Below, piece after piece: positions 1-12,177 of a DNA stretch of 64,000 bases. The position numbers were made by a program, and so were the translations under genes. Source of the DNA: Ailanthus altissimus (lineage: Eukaryota > Streptophyta > Magnoliopsida > Sapindales > Simaroubaceae); NCBI GenBank assembly GCA_946807835.1, contig OX327711.1:16713501-16777500 (forward strand), read 5' to 3'. The notes beneath the pieces were generated by a model, which had not been told where the DNA came from, made no database searches, and saw only the letters and a list, made by a program, of their open reading frames with translations. Position 1 is the stretch's first letter. Every line of letters begins with the position of its first letter.

Positions 1-100
1 GTGAGTTATGGTTTTTTGCTGCGCAAAAGGTATCAAGGTTATGGCTTAATTGATGCCATAGTGGTGTCAAATTGAAGTGCATAGTTTGATATCCTCAACA

Positions 101-220
101 AACTGATATCAGAGCTAGGGCGAAGCTACAAACTACTATCGGAGCGTATGTTGAAGTACAAACTGATGACAGAGCTTGAGTTAAAGTCCAAACTGATATT
201 AGAGCCATGGGTTGAAGTCC
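101..220 (+). repeat. 30-bp tandem array of primer-binding-site-like units
   Basis: Four consecutive 30-bp units start at 101, 131, 161 and 191. Each begins AACTGATATCAGAGC or a variant, followed by a GAAGTACA-like spacer, and degenerate units (CAGATTGCAGAGC) continue to about 265. The first unit sits exactly where the tRNA primer binding site is expected, one base after the LTR. Confidence 0.8.
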
Positions 221-1280
221 AGATTGCAGAGCATAGACGGCAGAGTCAGATTGCAGAGCAAAGGTTGTCAACCATGGAAACTCACAAATATAAGAGAAGA
301 ACAATAAGAAAGATGATTATCTGAAAGAGGAAAAGATGATGGCCTTACTAGAGAGTTTTGAAGTAGAGATCACTCTTGAAGAAGTCTTCCAAAAAGATGG
401 TGTCATCTAGGTCCTAGTTAGAAGAATTATTCCGATTGGAAACAAAATAAAGATAGTAAAAGAAGAACAATCAAGATTGAAGGGCAGATCCAAAAGGTGT
501 CTAGAGCACTCAAGGGGATAGTCCTAAGAAGAAGACAAAGATAGAAGGAATGTGGATTTACAAGTCTATTGGATGACTAAGCAAAGACCTTGATCGCATG
601 AGAGCTTTTGGAGGAATCAGTGTCTGATGAACGAACTATTTTTTGGATCTAGGGTAGTGTTTTCATATGAGTCGTGGAGAATCGTTATTTACCAATTGGA
701 GTAATATGGCTTATAGTAAGTCATAGGGGATTGGTAGAATAAGATTGGGATTACATAGTGAAAAAGACAAGGGAGGGACTAGGTATGAGATTTATTCCTC
801 ATCTCATGAAGACCTAGAGGACTCGGGACTGCTAGATCGAAATAGGGAGATTCATGGAAGGCATACAGAAGGAACACTAAATGGGGAAGCAAAAGGATCA
901 GGGGAGTGATAAAGCACAGAGGGAGGCTATGTACTTGTAGGAAAGTGCTTAGAATGGAATCAATATAGGGGTTGATTTGAAACAGACCATAAAAGCAGCT
1001 TTCGATATATCACTTTGTGGCAGGGGTCGAAAGAGAATGTGTAGGAAGAGTAGTAATGGTGAAAATGAGATTTTCCCCATTAGGGGTTATGGTCATGGTG
1101 TCTTCGGGACATGGAAGATCATAACATTGAACTACTCTAGACATCAGCGTTCAGGAATCTTTGGAGACTGTAGTCGTAAGAGCCTTAGTTAAGTCGGGGA
1201 CTTAACTTATAGATTATGCTAGTGAGCATTGGTCAAGGAGGGGTGACGGTGATTAGCTTCATGGGAAGAGATTTTGAATC

Positions 1281-1292
1281 AAGGAGGGGATT
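1281..1292 (+). promoter_or_regulatory. Polypurine tract
   Basis: AAGGAGGGGA lies immediately upstream of the TGTTGG start of the 3' LTR. This is the expected plus-strand priming site. Confidence 0.7.
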
Positions 1293-2230
1293 TGTTGGAA
1301 AATTAGTGATTCAACAATCTTGGTTGGACAAGAATTGAGATGAATACCAAAGTGGAGAGTCACAAGAAGTCTAAAACGTATGAGACATGTATGGAGAAGT
1401 CTAGGATGTGTGGGACACGAAAGGGGAAGTGATACGGGACTCAAAGACGCAAAGGAAAAGAAGAAAATCGCAAGAAGGGCCAGCGCTGAGGCGCCTAGGG
1501 ACGAGCGCCGAGGTGCCAGAATGCGTGGAAAAGTCCGTTTTGGCTCGGGATTTCAAGTTTTGGGAAGTTTTGGACTTCCAAAATAAGTGGACTCTTACTC
1601 CAACAAGGAATAGGGTTTGTAGGCACGAAATACACCATATATAAACACTTGTAAACCTTTGTTTACGATTAAGCATTTAAGGTTTCAAGATGTAACCATA
1701 AGAAAGAATAGATGAGCTAGGTAGGCACTAAGTACGTGGTGCACTAGGGTGTAACCTTGGGGGTGTTTTCTTCTTTAGGTTCTTTGAGTGAATAAAAGAG
1801 AAACACCAGAGATCCTTTTGGCTTAGATGCTCGGGCTATTCTTGTGTTTCTTGTAAAAATCTCTTATGAGGAGATACGAAGAGGTTCTAGGGAGTCATAA
1901 TGATCAAGGGTAGATGCTTAGAGGTCTCTATGAGAGATACTAAGGGGTCTTGTGGGATCATTGATGATGTAAGAAGATACTTTGTGATCTATTTCAATAG
2001 AAAGAAGCTGGATCATGGATCCTCCGTAGACGTAGGCAATTTGGGCCGAATCACGTATATTTTATGTCTTGTGATTGGTTTGTTTTCTTTATCTTTTATT
2101 GGTGTGTTAATCTTATGTGTTCTTACTTATGATGTGAGTTATGATTTTTCGCTGCGCAAACGGTATCAAAGTTGTGACTTAATTGATGCCATAGGGATAT
2201 CAAATTAAAGTGCATAGCTTATCCTCAACA
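1293..2230 (+). repeat. 3' LTR (938 bp) of the first element
   Basis: It begins TGTTGG directly after the polypurine tract and ends CTCAACA at 2230. Its last ~95 bp match 1-100 with scattered substitutions and a small deletion, so the two LTRs have diverged and the insertion is not recent. Short reading frames inside it are shadows. Confidence 0.75.
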
Positions 2231-3206
2231 ATGCATTTTATCATATTTTAATTATTTTAAGTAAGTAATAAGTGAATTGAATTAAAGAAAAATTCATATA
2301 ACTTAAGTTGATAGATTTGAAGTAAAAGTTACTTAAAATATAAATTTTTGAGAAATTAAACTATTATTTTTATTTGAGATTTATTTTTAATTAAATTTAT
2401 TTAAAATATATTTTAAGAGTGAACTCTCTTTTAAGTGATTAATGTAATGAGATGTATTTTACATTTTATTGCGTATAATTTTATATATATGACATATAAA
2501 AATTAAATTAAATATGCATACTTTACTAATATACAATACACTTTTAATTTACCTTTAAATCTGTTGAAATTAACGATAATACTAATATTCAGAAGTCTAT
2601 CAAAATATTTTCAAAATCACGGGTATATAAGGCCAAACCTTGACAACCTTGGCGTGTAGCACTCCTTTACCCAAAGTAAATATATTTGTCTTTGAAGGTA
2701 AAGAATGTTATGTTGTTGAAAAAAAAAAAGTTAAATCTTTTTCCTCCCTGGTTCTTTTTCCTTCTTATTAATAAAAAGATTTATAACTAAATTTAGTCTA
2801 ATAAAATGATGCGTGTCTTGAATCGTTATGCCAAAACCAAAATTTGGTTTCACAGCTGAGAGTCTGCATCGAACACTCTTTTGGTACTACTACTGTTAAA
2901 GCCTATGACAAGGTTCAAGTTCGAGACAATGATTTTGATGCCACGTGAATTCCTGCTCTCATCAAGCTGGAACCAAGGAGCATTTAATGAATGAACATAA
3001 TTGCTTTCAGTTCCTTGAGTACTGAGTATGATTAAAGAACAGGAATTATTACAACTATTTCGCCTTCCCAGGGCATAATAACTTTGCGCCCATCAGTTTA
3101 TGGGACTGGAATGGGAATCAGATTCTGGCACACTCAATACACTGCATCAAATGAGCATAAGTGCTATGGTCAGAATCATTCACATCAATGATCAATGGCC
3201 TTCTCA
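2231..3206. other. AT-rich intergenic DNA
   Basis: Bases 2231-2600 are extremely AT-rich with no gene seen. 2640-3206 is the 3' flank of the minus-strand riboflavin gene and probably holds its 3' UTR. No repeat unit or RNA gene was recognised. Confidence 0.6.
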
Positions 3207-6200
3207 TTAAGTGGTTTTCAAATATGGATCATCCCTGCATTTTGAGTACAAAGGAAGATCGAGGGCTCTTTCTGCGACTTTTCTGTCGTCATGAATCTTC
3301 GCTATCAAGCTCTCAAGGGAATGGAAATTAGCCTGTTAGATTCCGTGCAAAGTCTTAGTAAAAATATAACGGCAGGAAAAGGATGATGAGCAAGGGGCAA
3401 ACAGGTAGTAAAACGTATGATGTTCATTGTCAATGATACCTCAGGACGGATATAGCCAACTATTACAAGATGCAATTCCTCACCATAGAAATCCTCATCA
3501 AATTCATGAAGCAACCATGGCTCCTGCATTATAAAACAAATTTAAAAAAAAAAAAAGGAAAAGGGGCTTGCAAATGCTACTATCCAAGTTGATGTTATAC
3601 TTACTATAGTCTTTTCAGTGTTGTTGAAATATGGATTCCAGCCAATGCTCATGACCATCTTATAAACACCTCGTGTTGATAATCCAGCCCAACCAAAATA
3701 AACCCCTGACGGATGTTATGAAAGGACATCTGCATAGCCTTCTGTAGACAAATTAGCTGGAAATACATAATGAACTTATTAGAAGATGAAATGGAGTAAA
3801 AGTACTGAGCAAAAAAAGGGAGGAAAAGAGTGAAACAAAAACGAAATCATAGTGGAATTGCAAGGTCAAGTCAGGAGCAACTGTGTAACTGATGTACATG
3901 AGTTAGAACTGACAAACCTATTTCCGTGCCTTACCCACGGTAATAGAAATGAGATTTCATTCCAAAAGGTATTCAAAGGTCAAGGCAGAGAGAAAAAAGA
4001 AAGGACAGAATCTAGCAGAATAAGCCAAAGAAGTTACAGATTCTTACACACCTGTAGGGATCCCAAGTACCTTTGAGCCGCGACCAAATCCCTTAATTAC
4101 AGGACCACCAATATACCATCGTTCCAATGGTAGGGTACCTTCTATCCCTGCCATTGGCCATCAATATTAATTTACAATTCACAGTGTAAAATTACTGAAT
4201 AAGATTAGACATTATTCAGGGCCAGGGTTTACAATCTTGAAATGGAGGTAAGCGCCACTTTTCAGGTTGCAAATCAAGCAGAGAGTTGATTAATTCGTCT
4301 GCTGATGTGTAAAGATGAGTTTGCTTCGGGATGGATGGTACAGCAACCACTTCCATTCCAGCAGCTTTACCGGCTGTAACACCTGCCCTGACATGGCCAA
4401 AGCTTTTGCAATATCAGTGATTGAAACTCTGTTTATCCATGGGTGAATCTTGATCAAAAACAAAGTTTCTGCTATTTTATAAATTTTATTTGCTTAGTTT
4501 TTGCAAGAACAAATGACTGGCATAAAATCTAGTGAGATTTACACAGCATTATCTTACATAAGTCACCATATGGAAATATATATTGGAAAATACATCAATT
4601 AGGAAAACAGAAAAGGGCAAGTCTCACAGATCTTGTAAAAACTCGAGGCTAAATTGTGATTTTGGACAGTCACCATTTCTAAGAATTGGCTTCTAGTTAT
4701 ATCAATGCAACTAATATGAGGATACATGTTTCAAAAGGTGAGCATATCAAAAATCCAAAACATAGCTGCTCATCATCTCATGTTGTGATCTTCAACTTTT
4801 AGTTAGTTTTCCAATTCTCATGTTTCTAAGAATCCCCATAACTCTGGAACAGTTAGCATGCCAAAGCAATAGAAGAAAATCACATTTCAAGGTTTTCAGG
4901 ACATAGGTATTCAAGAGCCAACATATATATATATATATATATTTTTGCAAGTTACGGGTAAGTGGTATTTTCATATTCCTAGAAAAACGTACAAATTAAG
5001 CATGCTCAACTAGTGCACTATCAAAATTGAAGCTGTAGTCCTTGAAAAGCATTCGACAGGATGCTGGGATGCTTGAAGAAGAGAACAAATCAGCAGTGAG
5101 GACATAAAGACTCACTTACACAGAATCTTCGATAACCAGACAGCTGGAAGGTTCCACATTAAGCCTTTTAGCAGCTTCCAAAAATCTTAAAAAGGAAAAC
5201 TCAAAAAGTTAGAATTTGAGAAGCACATAGGCTTTTCATATCTAAATGAAGATAATCAGAAAAAAGAAGACAAGATTGAATTATATGTTGATGGATCTCA
5301 CATTTCAGGAGATGGCTTTCCCATTTTCACTTCATTGCCACCGATGATGACAGAGAAGGATTCTTTCCAGCCTTAGAGAAGGAATACCATTAGCAAACAA
5401 ACTCACATAACCGAAAAAAAGAAAAAGTGAAAATAACTTATCATTTTGCCCCACACAAGCTGATTTCCAGAGACTCAAAAAACAAATATTAATTAAAATC
5501 ACCAAGAAACCTACCTTGGTGATAAGAAATTTTGGATTCAATGCTTGCCCGAGGAGAGTTTGAAGCCAATGCTATAGGAAAACCATGACCTCTCAAATGT
5601 TTAATTAATCTATTGGCACCTGGAAGAGCTTTAATGTTGCACCACCTACAATGATCATTGCCAAAATGACATTTAAAAATATTTTACCACTTTAACAAAA
5701 CAAAAGTACTATTCCAAATTTTAAAAATAATTAGAGAACAAATTTATGAACAGGAAAAAAAATATGATTTCTGACATCCGCAAAGAAGTTTCTAAAACAT
5801 CTCAATTAAATATTTAGATTACACATCATACTAAATAAAAGGAAGAGGGCGGGCTAGTTAATTACTGATCATTGAACATCGGGGTAATTTCGGCAATAAA
5901 TTCATCAGTTCCACAAGGAAGTACATAATCTTTCACAATAATATCTGCTTCTTCTGAGGGTGTTTTTCCCACTATTTTATGAGTTTCTCTTCCATCCCAT
6001 TTTTTCCCATACTTAACCAAATATACCTTCAAAACCTCACTTATTATGCCATCTGCCATAAAATTGAAAACAGATTAAGACTAAAGCGCGCGGGGGGTGG
6101 GTGGTTGGTAATCAAATTGAAGTCATGGAAAAGAAACTGACCTGTGTTGAGAAGTGTACCGTCCAAATCAAGAATTACGCATGACACTAACTTCTTTAAC

Positions 6201-6217
6201 GGTTGCGCCATTAGCAT
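3207..6217 (-). pseudogene. FHY: Bifunctional FMN hydrolase/riboflavin kinase, 10 exons, in-frame stop at codon 274
   Basis: Exons on the minus strand with GT/AG borders: 6217-6142, 6052-5866, 5645-5515, 5371-5302, 5185-5120, 4387-4233, 4147-4052, 3756-3605, 3523-3440, 3332-3207. Together they give 1143 bp (380 codons), matching the usual plant FMN/FHY length. The N-terminal HAD phosphatase has motif I as DLDGT (Asp17, Asp19) and the later SNSPRAS, GKPSPE and VIEDSVAG segments. The C-terminal riboflavin kinase has KGFGRGSKVLGIPTANL, then WAG..., SIGWNP, EPWLLHEF and GYIRPEANF. The family dephosphorylates FMN and phosphorylates riboflavin in flavin turnover. The break is TAA at 3718-3716, where relatives carry a codon in the stretch before HPSGVYFGW; it would remove most of the kinase domain and leave the phosphatase. 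All other exons stay in frame and phases agree, so this is either a young nonsense allele, a single-base error, or a phosphatase-only gene. The start could also be the ATG at 6211. Confidence 0.88.
4918..4942. repeat. (AT)n microsatellite in an intron
   Basis: An AT dinucleotide run of about ten units lies within the intron between exons 5 and 6 of the FMN/riboflavin kinase gene. Confidence 0.8.
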
Positions 6218-8559
6218 TTTGGAGCTAATTTACAAATTCTGCCAGAGATAATATATATATATATTTTTATTTAAGCTACCATTCGTGAAATATTTATGAA
6301 ATTCAAGACTATATCGGTCAAGAAATGGATGTGAATAACGAGAAGAAAAATATATGGAAATTGCATGCGACTTAGAAATGCAAACAACTACAGGAGACGC
6401 AAAAGCAGAAGAAAAATTTACGGCGAAAAGAGACTGTACGAACAGCAATGGAGGCTGAAGCTGGTGTCTCCGCTAGACAAAGCTGGTTTTGCATCCTGCT
6501 TTATACTTCAAAACGGATTTCTGCTGTGCGTTCTGTGCAGTTAGTGCAGTTTTGTGCTTTGTCCAGTAAGAGTGGGCCATGCCACTAACTCACAAGTGCC
6601 GTGGTCACTTGGTTCGGTTGGGTTTCTCTGTGAACCGAACCGCCCGATTTAATTTTTTCTGTAATAAACAAAACTTACATTGATATTTATATTCTATCGT
6701 GTTACACCAAAGAGTCGAAGGGACGGCAAAATTCAAATCGAACCGGATCGGGGTTACATTTACCCGGATCCGAATAAAACACGGGTCCTCTCATGCCAGG
6801 TCCGGGAGGGACTAGCTTCTCACTTTCATCCAAGCAGGTACAGGATACCCAGAATTCGGATTACAACCTTTTTTTTTTTAATAATTATTACAACCCGGAT
6901 TTTATCCGCTTAACTTATTTAATCAGCTCGCTAACAAGCATCTTTAAATTTCAGGTTTTGAATTCTAAATTTTTCGTTTTATAGAATCATTTAAGTACAC
7001 TGATAAAATCATACAATCCATATTGATCTAACTTAATATATAAATATAATAATCGAGAATTTAGGAAAGCAAGTGAGAGAAATAAGATTATGAAACTGAC
7101 AATTGGTGGTGGTGGGTCTTAAATCGGCAACACCATATTGACTCTCGGCGGCTTTTGGCTGTGTCCGACTTTAACTCGTGGTAATTTTGTGGCTCCTGCT
7201 CGTCGGCTCGAGTTCATGACTTGTGTGGATTTTGAGTAGTAAAGGTGCATTTACAATTTTCATTTTATAACGAGGTGTTTACATAATTAATGTTTCATGA
7301 ATAGACTTGGAAACTGCCATTTGAGAGACGGCGAGCGTCGAGTTAATATTCGGCGAGTGGCAGCAGGTTGGCGTATAACTTTTGATGGGCCGACTCGTGG
7401 CATGGGTGAAACAAGGGAGAGGTTATTAGGGCGTTTTAATGTAGTCTATGTTTTCATTTTAAAATTTTAGTTTTAAGTTCAAAAATTTTTAAAACTAAAA
7501 TAAAATTAGAAGGTGCGGGTTTTAGAAAGCTTAACTTGCACCTGCAATTTTTTTTTTTCTGCAGTTGAGCTGGGTAAACCCGGACTGGATAATTCGGGTT
7601 TTGGGTCTAAGCCGGAATCTAGTTTTTCTGCTAACTCTTGGTAGGGTCTCCATTTTTTTTGTCCTTTTAAAAGGAAAAGATGTCTAGCCATGAACAAATT
7701 GTATGGATGCCATGGCAATTGCCAAGAATTGTATTCCAAGAATTGGATGCGAAGAATTGTATGCTAAGAACTTGTTGGTATATTCCTAATTCCATTTGTT
7801 ATGCTTCAATACAGTTGTGACTCGTGCCAAAGGATTAACCTTTCATCCAGCTCCAAGTGAACAATAATTCAGCTGAAAAAACACTTTTTTTTTTTTAATT
7901 TTATTTTTCCCTCAAACAAAGGTAGCCGGCAGGTTGCGTCATCCTTTGTGAGGAAATTGGTCAAAGAATTAAGATCCCTTTTGTGAAGAAAATTGGTCAA
8001 AGAATCAGAATCCCTTTGTTTTTTAAGAAGCGACAGCAAAAGTCAGATAAACGAAAGTATAAAACTACAATCAACAGCCTGTTTTTGGAACTTGGCTTGG
8101 AGGCTTAATGATTGATAATATATCAATCATCGCAACTTTTTGTTAATTTGTAAAATCCCTCTCCAGACGTCCAAGATATCTCTCCATCGAAGATTAATTA
8201 GCTAGCTAGTTAAATAAATTTTACATAATCAAGATTGATCTAGTTTATAAGTTATAATTGATACATTGAAGAAAAAAAATGGCATGTTCATACATAATAA
8301 CACTAAAGCCTATATGTTAATAAATGGCATGTTTATGTGAATATGGCATGTTCATACATAATAACACTAAAGGAAATTAAACGAGTGACCAAAGATATCA
8401 GGAAGAAGCTTAGGCTTATATAACACTAAAAAAAACGTATTACATTCTGCAGCTCATAAGCTTGCAAAGATAGCCTTACAAAAGCATTGTACACACATAT
8501 GGAGGGATAATTTTCAATTTTTTTTTAGTAATGAAATTGTGAAAAATTAATTAAAAATT
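6218..8559. other. 5' flank of the riboflavin gene and intergenic DNA
   Basis: 6218-6650 is the likely 5' UTR and promoter of the minus-strand FMN/riboflavin gene. 6690-6800 is GC-richer with several CCGGATC/GGGTCC words but no gene I recognise. 7500-7800 has unrecognised low-complexity text with AAGAATTGTAT repeats. 8280-8370 holds a short direct duplication of a CATGTTCATACATAATAACACTAAAG segment. No coding gene is supported. Confidence 0.55.
7915..8215. repeat. Diverged copy of the F-box gene 3' flank
   Basis: About 300 bp here align in the same order with 37240-37530: GGTTGCGTCA, GAAATTGGTCAAAGAATCA, TTTAAGAAGC, CAACAGCC, TTGGAGGCTT, TTTGTTAATTTGTAAAAT and CTCTCCATCGAAGATT. The other copy lies just downstream of the F-box/FBD gene. 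It is probably a relic of a duplicated F-box locus or a dispersed repeat; the coding part is absent here. Confidence 0.65.
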
Positions 8560-9256
8560 ATCTCTAATTTGTATATTAAGTGAAATAGGATTTCATAAAT
8601 TAGTATTCTAAAAAAAATAAAATTTCTCAAGCAAAATTCAACTCGGTTTAGGAATAACCTATGAAATCCAAAATCTATATAAAGAGTTTCTATTGACTTG
8701 AAAATACAATTCAAGGGATTGAATTACAAAATACTAAAGAGAAAATTCATAGGCTACAAGAGAGATTAGTTGTGTTCTTTTTGAATCCAATTAAGAGAGT
8801 TCTTTGTGAACTTTGAGTTCTTTTTTATGAAAGATATATTTTGTGAGTATTTTGTGATTCATTAACAAAAGAAGTGAGATCTTATCTACCATGGACGTAG
8901 GCAAGTTATCGAGTCATATAAATTCCTGTGTACTTTCTTATACTTTTCTTCTCTAATTTATTTCTTAATTACTTGTTGCTACATTATATTACTTGAGTTT
9001 ATTACTTCCGCTTCAACAAACTGGTATTAAAGTTTAGTTCAAAGCAAAACATGACCGCACTCAAGTATGATGTAGAGAAATTTAACAGGATGAATGACAA
9101 ATCAACAGTTAGGCTTAGCGCTAGAGGAAACTACAGTTCTATTTAGTGAGGAAGAAAAGACACCAGAGTCTTCTAAGACTAAAGTAGAAAAAAAAGACAT
9201 TCAAAAAAAGGTTTATAGTTTAATCATTTTGTCATTGAACGATGAAGTATTGAGGG

Positions 9257-10100
9257 TGTAAATTCAATAGATAGGGTAGGCAACCTAAGAGGGAATATAA
9301 ATTGAGTATTTAAAAATAATGCACTTACTAATAATATAAATAAATTAAAGCACAAGTAAATATAGTAAATAAGAGAGTAGGAAAAAAGAAAATTAACACC
9401 GAATGTTTACATGATTCGACCTTTATCTCAGCTTACGTTTATGCTTTGAAGTTAACCGTGCTTGAGGATTCCACTAATTCGGTCTATCTTCTAAGACTCT
9501 TTAATTAACTTCCTAAGTGTTAATCAAACATTTACAAATTGACTTTTTTAGGTCCAATCACACCTTAATTAGTTTCCCAGGTACTAATCAAACCCTGATC
9601 AGTTTCTCAGGTATTAATCAAACTCTCACAGTATGTTGGCTTTACCGGATATCAACTAGACCTTTACAAAGATTAATTTTGGGTTTAATTAAACTCTTAC
9701 AATTTAAACTCTCTTAAAGAGTAGATACATCAATTTTAACATAAATATAGATATTTCTTTCATTTTCAAATGATATAAAGATTATAGAGTTCTTTCTTGT
9801 TTTAGTTAAGCTTGAATGAGGCTTATATTTATAGAAATGATGAAACTAGCAATTTTTAGTCGTTGTTACAATAATGATTTGACTGTTACAACCGTTAACA
9901 TAGTAACTAACAATTGTATAGTGATTTACTGTTAAGGACAATGCCATTGCTATAGACCCTGCTACATTGACAAAAGGTTTTGAACTTTTGTATTTTCGTC
10001 CATTTCCTCTAGCTTTCAAAACTTTGTGTTTTAGTCCATAAACACTATTTTTCTCTATTATTTAGAATCATCAAAATCTTTAAAAATGTCTAGTCTAACA
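9257..10100 (-). repeat. LTR of Copia B (3' LTR on minus strand)
   Basis: 844 bp, about as long as the other LTR after removing its insertion. It preserves the uninterrupted sequence (TTTTTTAGGTCCAATCA, about 9542-9558) into which the solo LTR jumped in the other copy. Confidence 0.75.
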
Positions 10101-10749
10101 ATCTCCTCATTTTTTATGATGACAAACAATATAGGCAATATTTTATATTTGAAAAGTATATCTCTACCTCAATTTGTGCTCATCCTACATTTATATTTTT
10201 ATCAAGCCTTTTTGCTAAAATGCAAGTGCACATGTTAAGCAGTTTTAAAATAAATCATAAACTAAGTTGTATGCACATATTTCTCCTCCTTTGGTATCAT
10301 AAAAAAGTAATGATATAAACATAGCCATATAAAGAATAAATCATCAAAATTCAAAAAATAAATTCTCATGTTGTAAAATGTAATTTCTATAATGCCCCCC
10401 CTTAAGTGTATCACACAAATGTTTTTTTTCATTTTTAATACATGCATCAAGGTATGATATGATTAAGACTAATACAGAATTGAATACATGCATCACAATA
10501 TTTCATAAAGATTAAGAATAAATTTGTTTATGCTAAATATGTCTTACATATTTTGATGTTGATACCTACAAAATAAATTCAAGTTATGTATTTTGGTATC
10601 TAATATTTCTTAGGTATTCCAATGTTAGCAATTGTTCCTTTTGGAACCCAAATTTGTTTTCCTTTAAATTTTTTAATAGGATAATTAAATTTTTTTGGTC
10701 TATTTTTATTACAATAGTAACAAAGTGAATAATGATTATATTTAAAATA

Positions 10750-12150
10750 TTTTATTTTAGAATTAACTTATATCTCAAATTACCTTTGTCACATGTTTTA
10801 GCATAAATCATCTTATCAAAATTCTTTTGCCTATTCATAAATTTTAAAACAATTTTATTCAAGTTATAAGCCTCTTTCACAAAATTTTCTTTTTCATCTT
10901 TTAAAATTTTATTGGCATTTTGTAACTCACAAATTTTTAATTTTAGACCTTCAATTTCTTCTTCTAACATATTCTTTTTTTAATTCAATTTCTCTTTCAA
11001 AATTTGATTGTCTTTTTTCTAACTCATCAATTTTAGTTTTAAGCATTTAATTTCTTCTTGTAATAAATTCTTTTTCATAGTTTTGGTTTCTTTAATGAAT
11101 TGTAAATAAAGCTCTTTAATAGAAGGTTCATCATTATTTACCTTAATATCGAATTTTTCATCATTGATAGCCATAAGAGCAAGGTTGGTTATTTCTCCTT
11201 CATCTTCTTCTGATGAATAATCATCCAATATTGAAATTGATGCAATTATTGCTTTCTTCTTAAACTTCTCGTTGTTGTGATTGTTTTTGTTCTTGTAAGG
11301 GCAATCTTTCATGACATGTCCTTACTTCATGCATTGATAGCAAGTCACTTGTCCTTTTTTGATCATCTTTATTTTGATTGCATTTTTCAATTTTCTTGTC
11401 AATAAGGCAACTTCTTCATTGTCACTTTCTTCCTCTTCCACATGAGAATTAAATGCAATAATTTTCTTATTTTTATTTAGATTTTCTCCTTTTAAGTCAA
11501 ACTTAATTTCTTCGAGCTTGCTAGTGAAGGACTCCATATTGATATTCTAAAAATCGATTGTAGCTTTGATAAAGACTTTAACACCGTCCATTATGATGGT
11601 AAAGTTCTTAGCTTGTTCACTTTGAGAGATGATCTTTTAAAGAGCTTACAGCTTGTTGATAAGCATTGTAAATCTTAAAATCATAGACTTAATAGATTCA
11701 TTAGTATTTATAGAAAATGATTCATATTCACTCATGAGTCTATTTATCTTAGACTCTTTAGCATCACTAGTTCCTTCATATTTTGTGGCTAAGGCACTCC
11801 ATAATTCTTGTGCATTTGTACATTTAGGAATATTATCAACTATTCTTCCATTTATGGCATAATATAATTGATTTAAAGCTTTTGCATTTGAACAACATTT
11901 CTCAATATCTTCCTTAACCCATTCATCTTTTAATTTATGTAAGTCTTTATTTGTACTATTTTTCTTAAAGAAGACATAAGGACCTTTTCTAATAATTTTT
12001 CAAGATTCATAATCATTGGCTTGTAAATATATGATAATTCTATCCTTCCAATAATCAAAATTAGTTATATCAAAGTATGAGGGCTTAGTGATAGATTATC
12101 CTTCTACATATGTCATTCTAGGATCTCTCTAAAGATGGTTAAGCCCTTAA
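10750..12150 (-). pseudogene. Copia gag with interrupted CCHC zinc knuckle
   Basis: Reading the minus strand from about 12120: a UBN2 gag with KPSYFDITNFDYWKDR, NAKALNQLYYAI, LWSALATKYEGTSDAKESK, LMSEYESF and ESIKSM. The zinc knuckle follows as CYQCMK, a stop codon, then GHVMKDC: CX2CX4HX4C with a stop between residues (11322/11312). A Glu/Lys-rich coiled-coil tail follows (to 10752). Several other stops break it. This is the RNA-binding capsid precursor of a Sire/Tork-like Copia; no protease, integrase or reverse transcriptase follows. Confidence 0.75.
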
Positions 12151-12177
12151 ATAGAGAATCGACACTGATACCAAATA

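Larger units (their letters stand above)
1..2230 (+). mobile_element. Non-autonomous LTR retrotransposon, 5' LTR cut by window edge
   Basis: Bases 1-100 repeat the last part of 1293-2230 (from GTGAGTTATG to CCTCAACA), so they are the 3' end of the 5' LTR and the later copy is the 3' LTR. A primer-binding-like site (TGATATCAGAGC) follows the 5' LTR and a purine run (AAGGAGGGGA) precedes the 3' LTR, fixing plus orientation. The interior is only about 1.2 kb and shows no gag or pol reading frame, so the element is non-autonomous or deleted. The LTR contains a block with GTAGACGTAGGC and GCCGAATCACGTA that resembles the R region of Copia Tto1/Angela-type LTRs. Target duplication cannot be tested because the left end is outside the window. 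Confidence 0.8.

Noticed and set aside
95..304. 69-residue minus-strand ORF
   Set aside because: It is the reverse reading of the 30-bp primer-site array; its internal repetition (ALQSD/ALQSG-type) comes from the repeat and it has no gene features.
1380..1676. Overlapping short ORFs on both strands
   Set aside because: They lie within the LTR 1293-2230 and match no family.
6680..6984. Plus-strand ORFs upstream of the FMN/riboflavin gene
   Set aside because: Low-complexity translation with no family match; not enough to support a gene.
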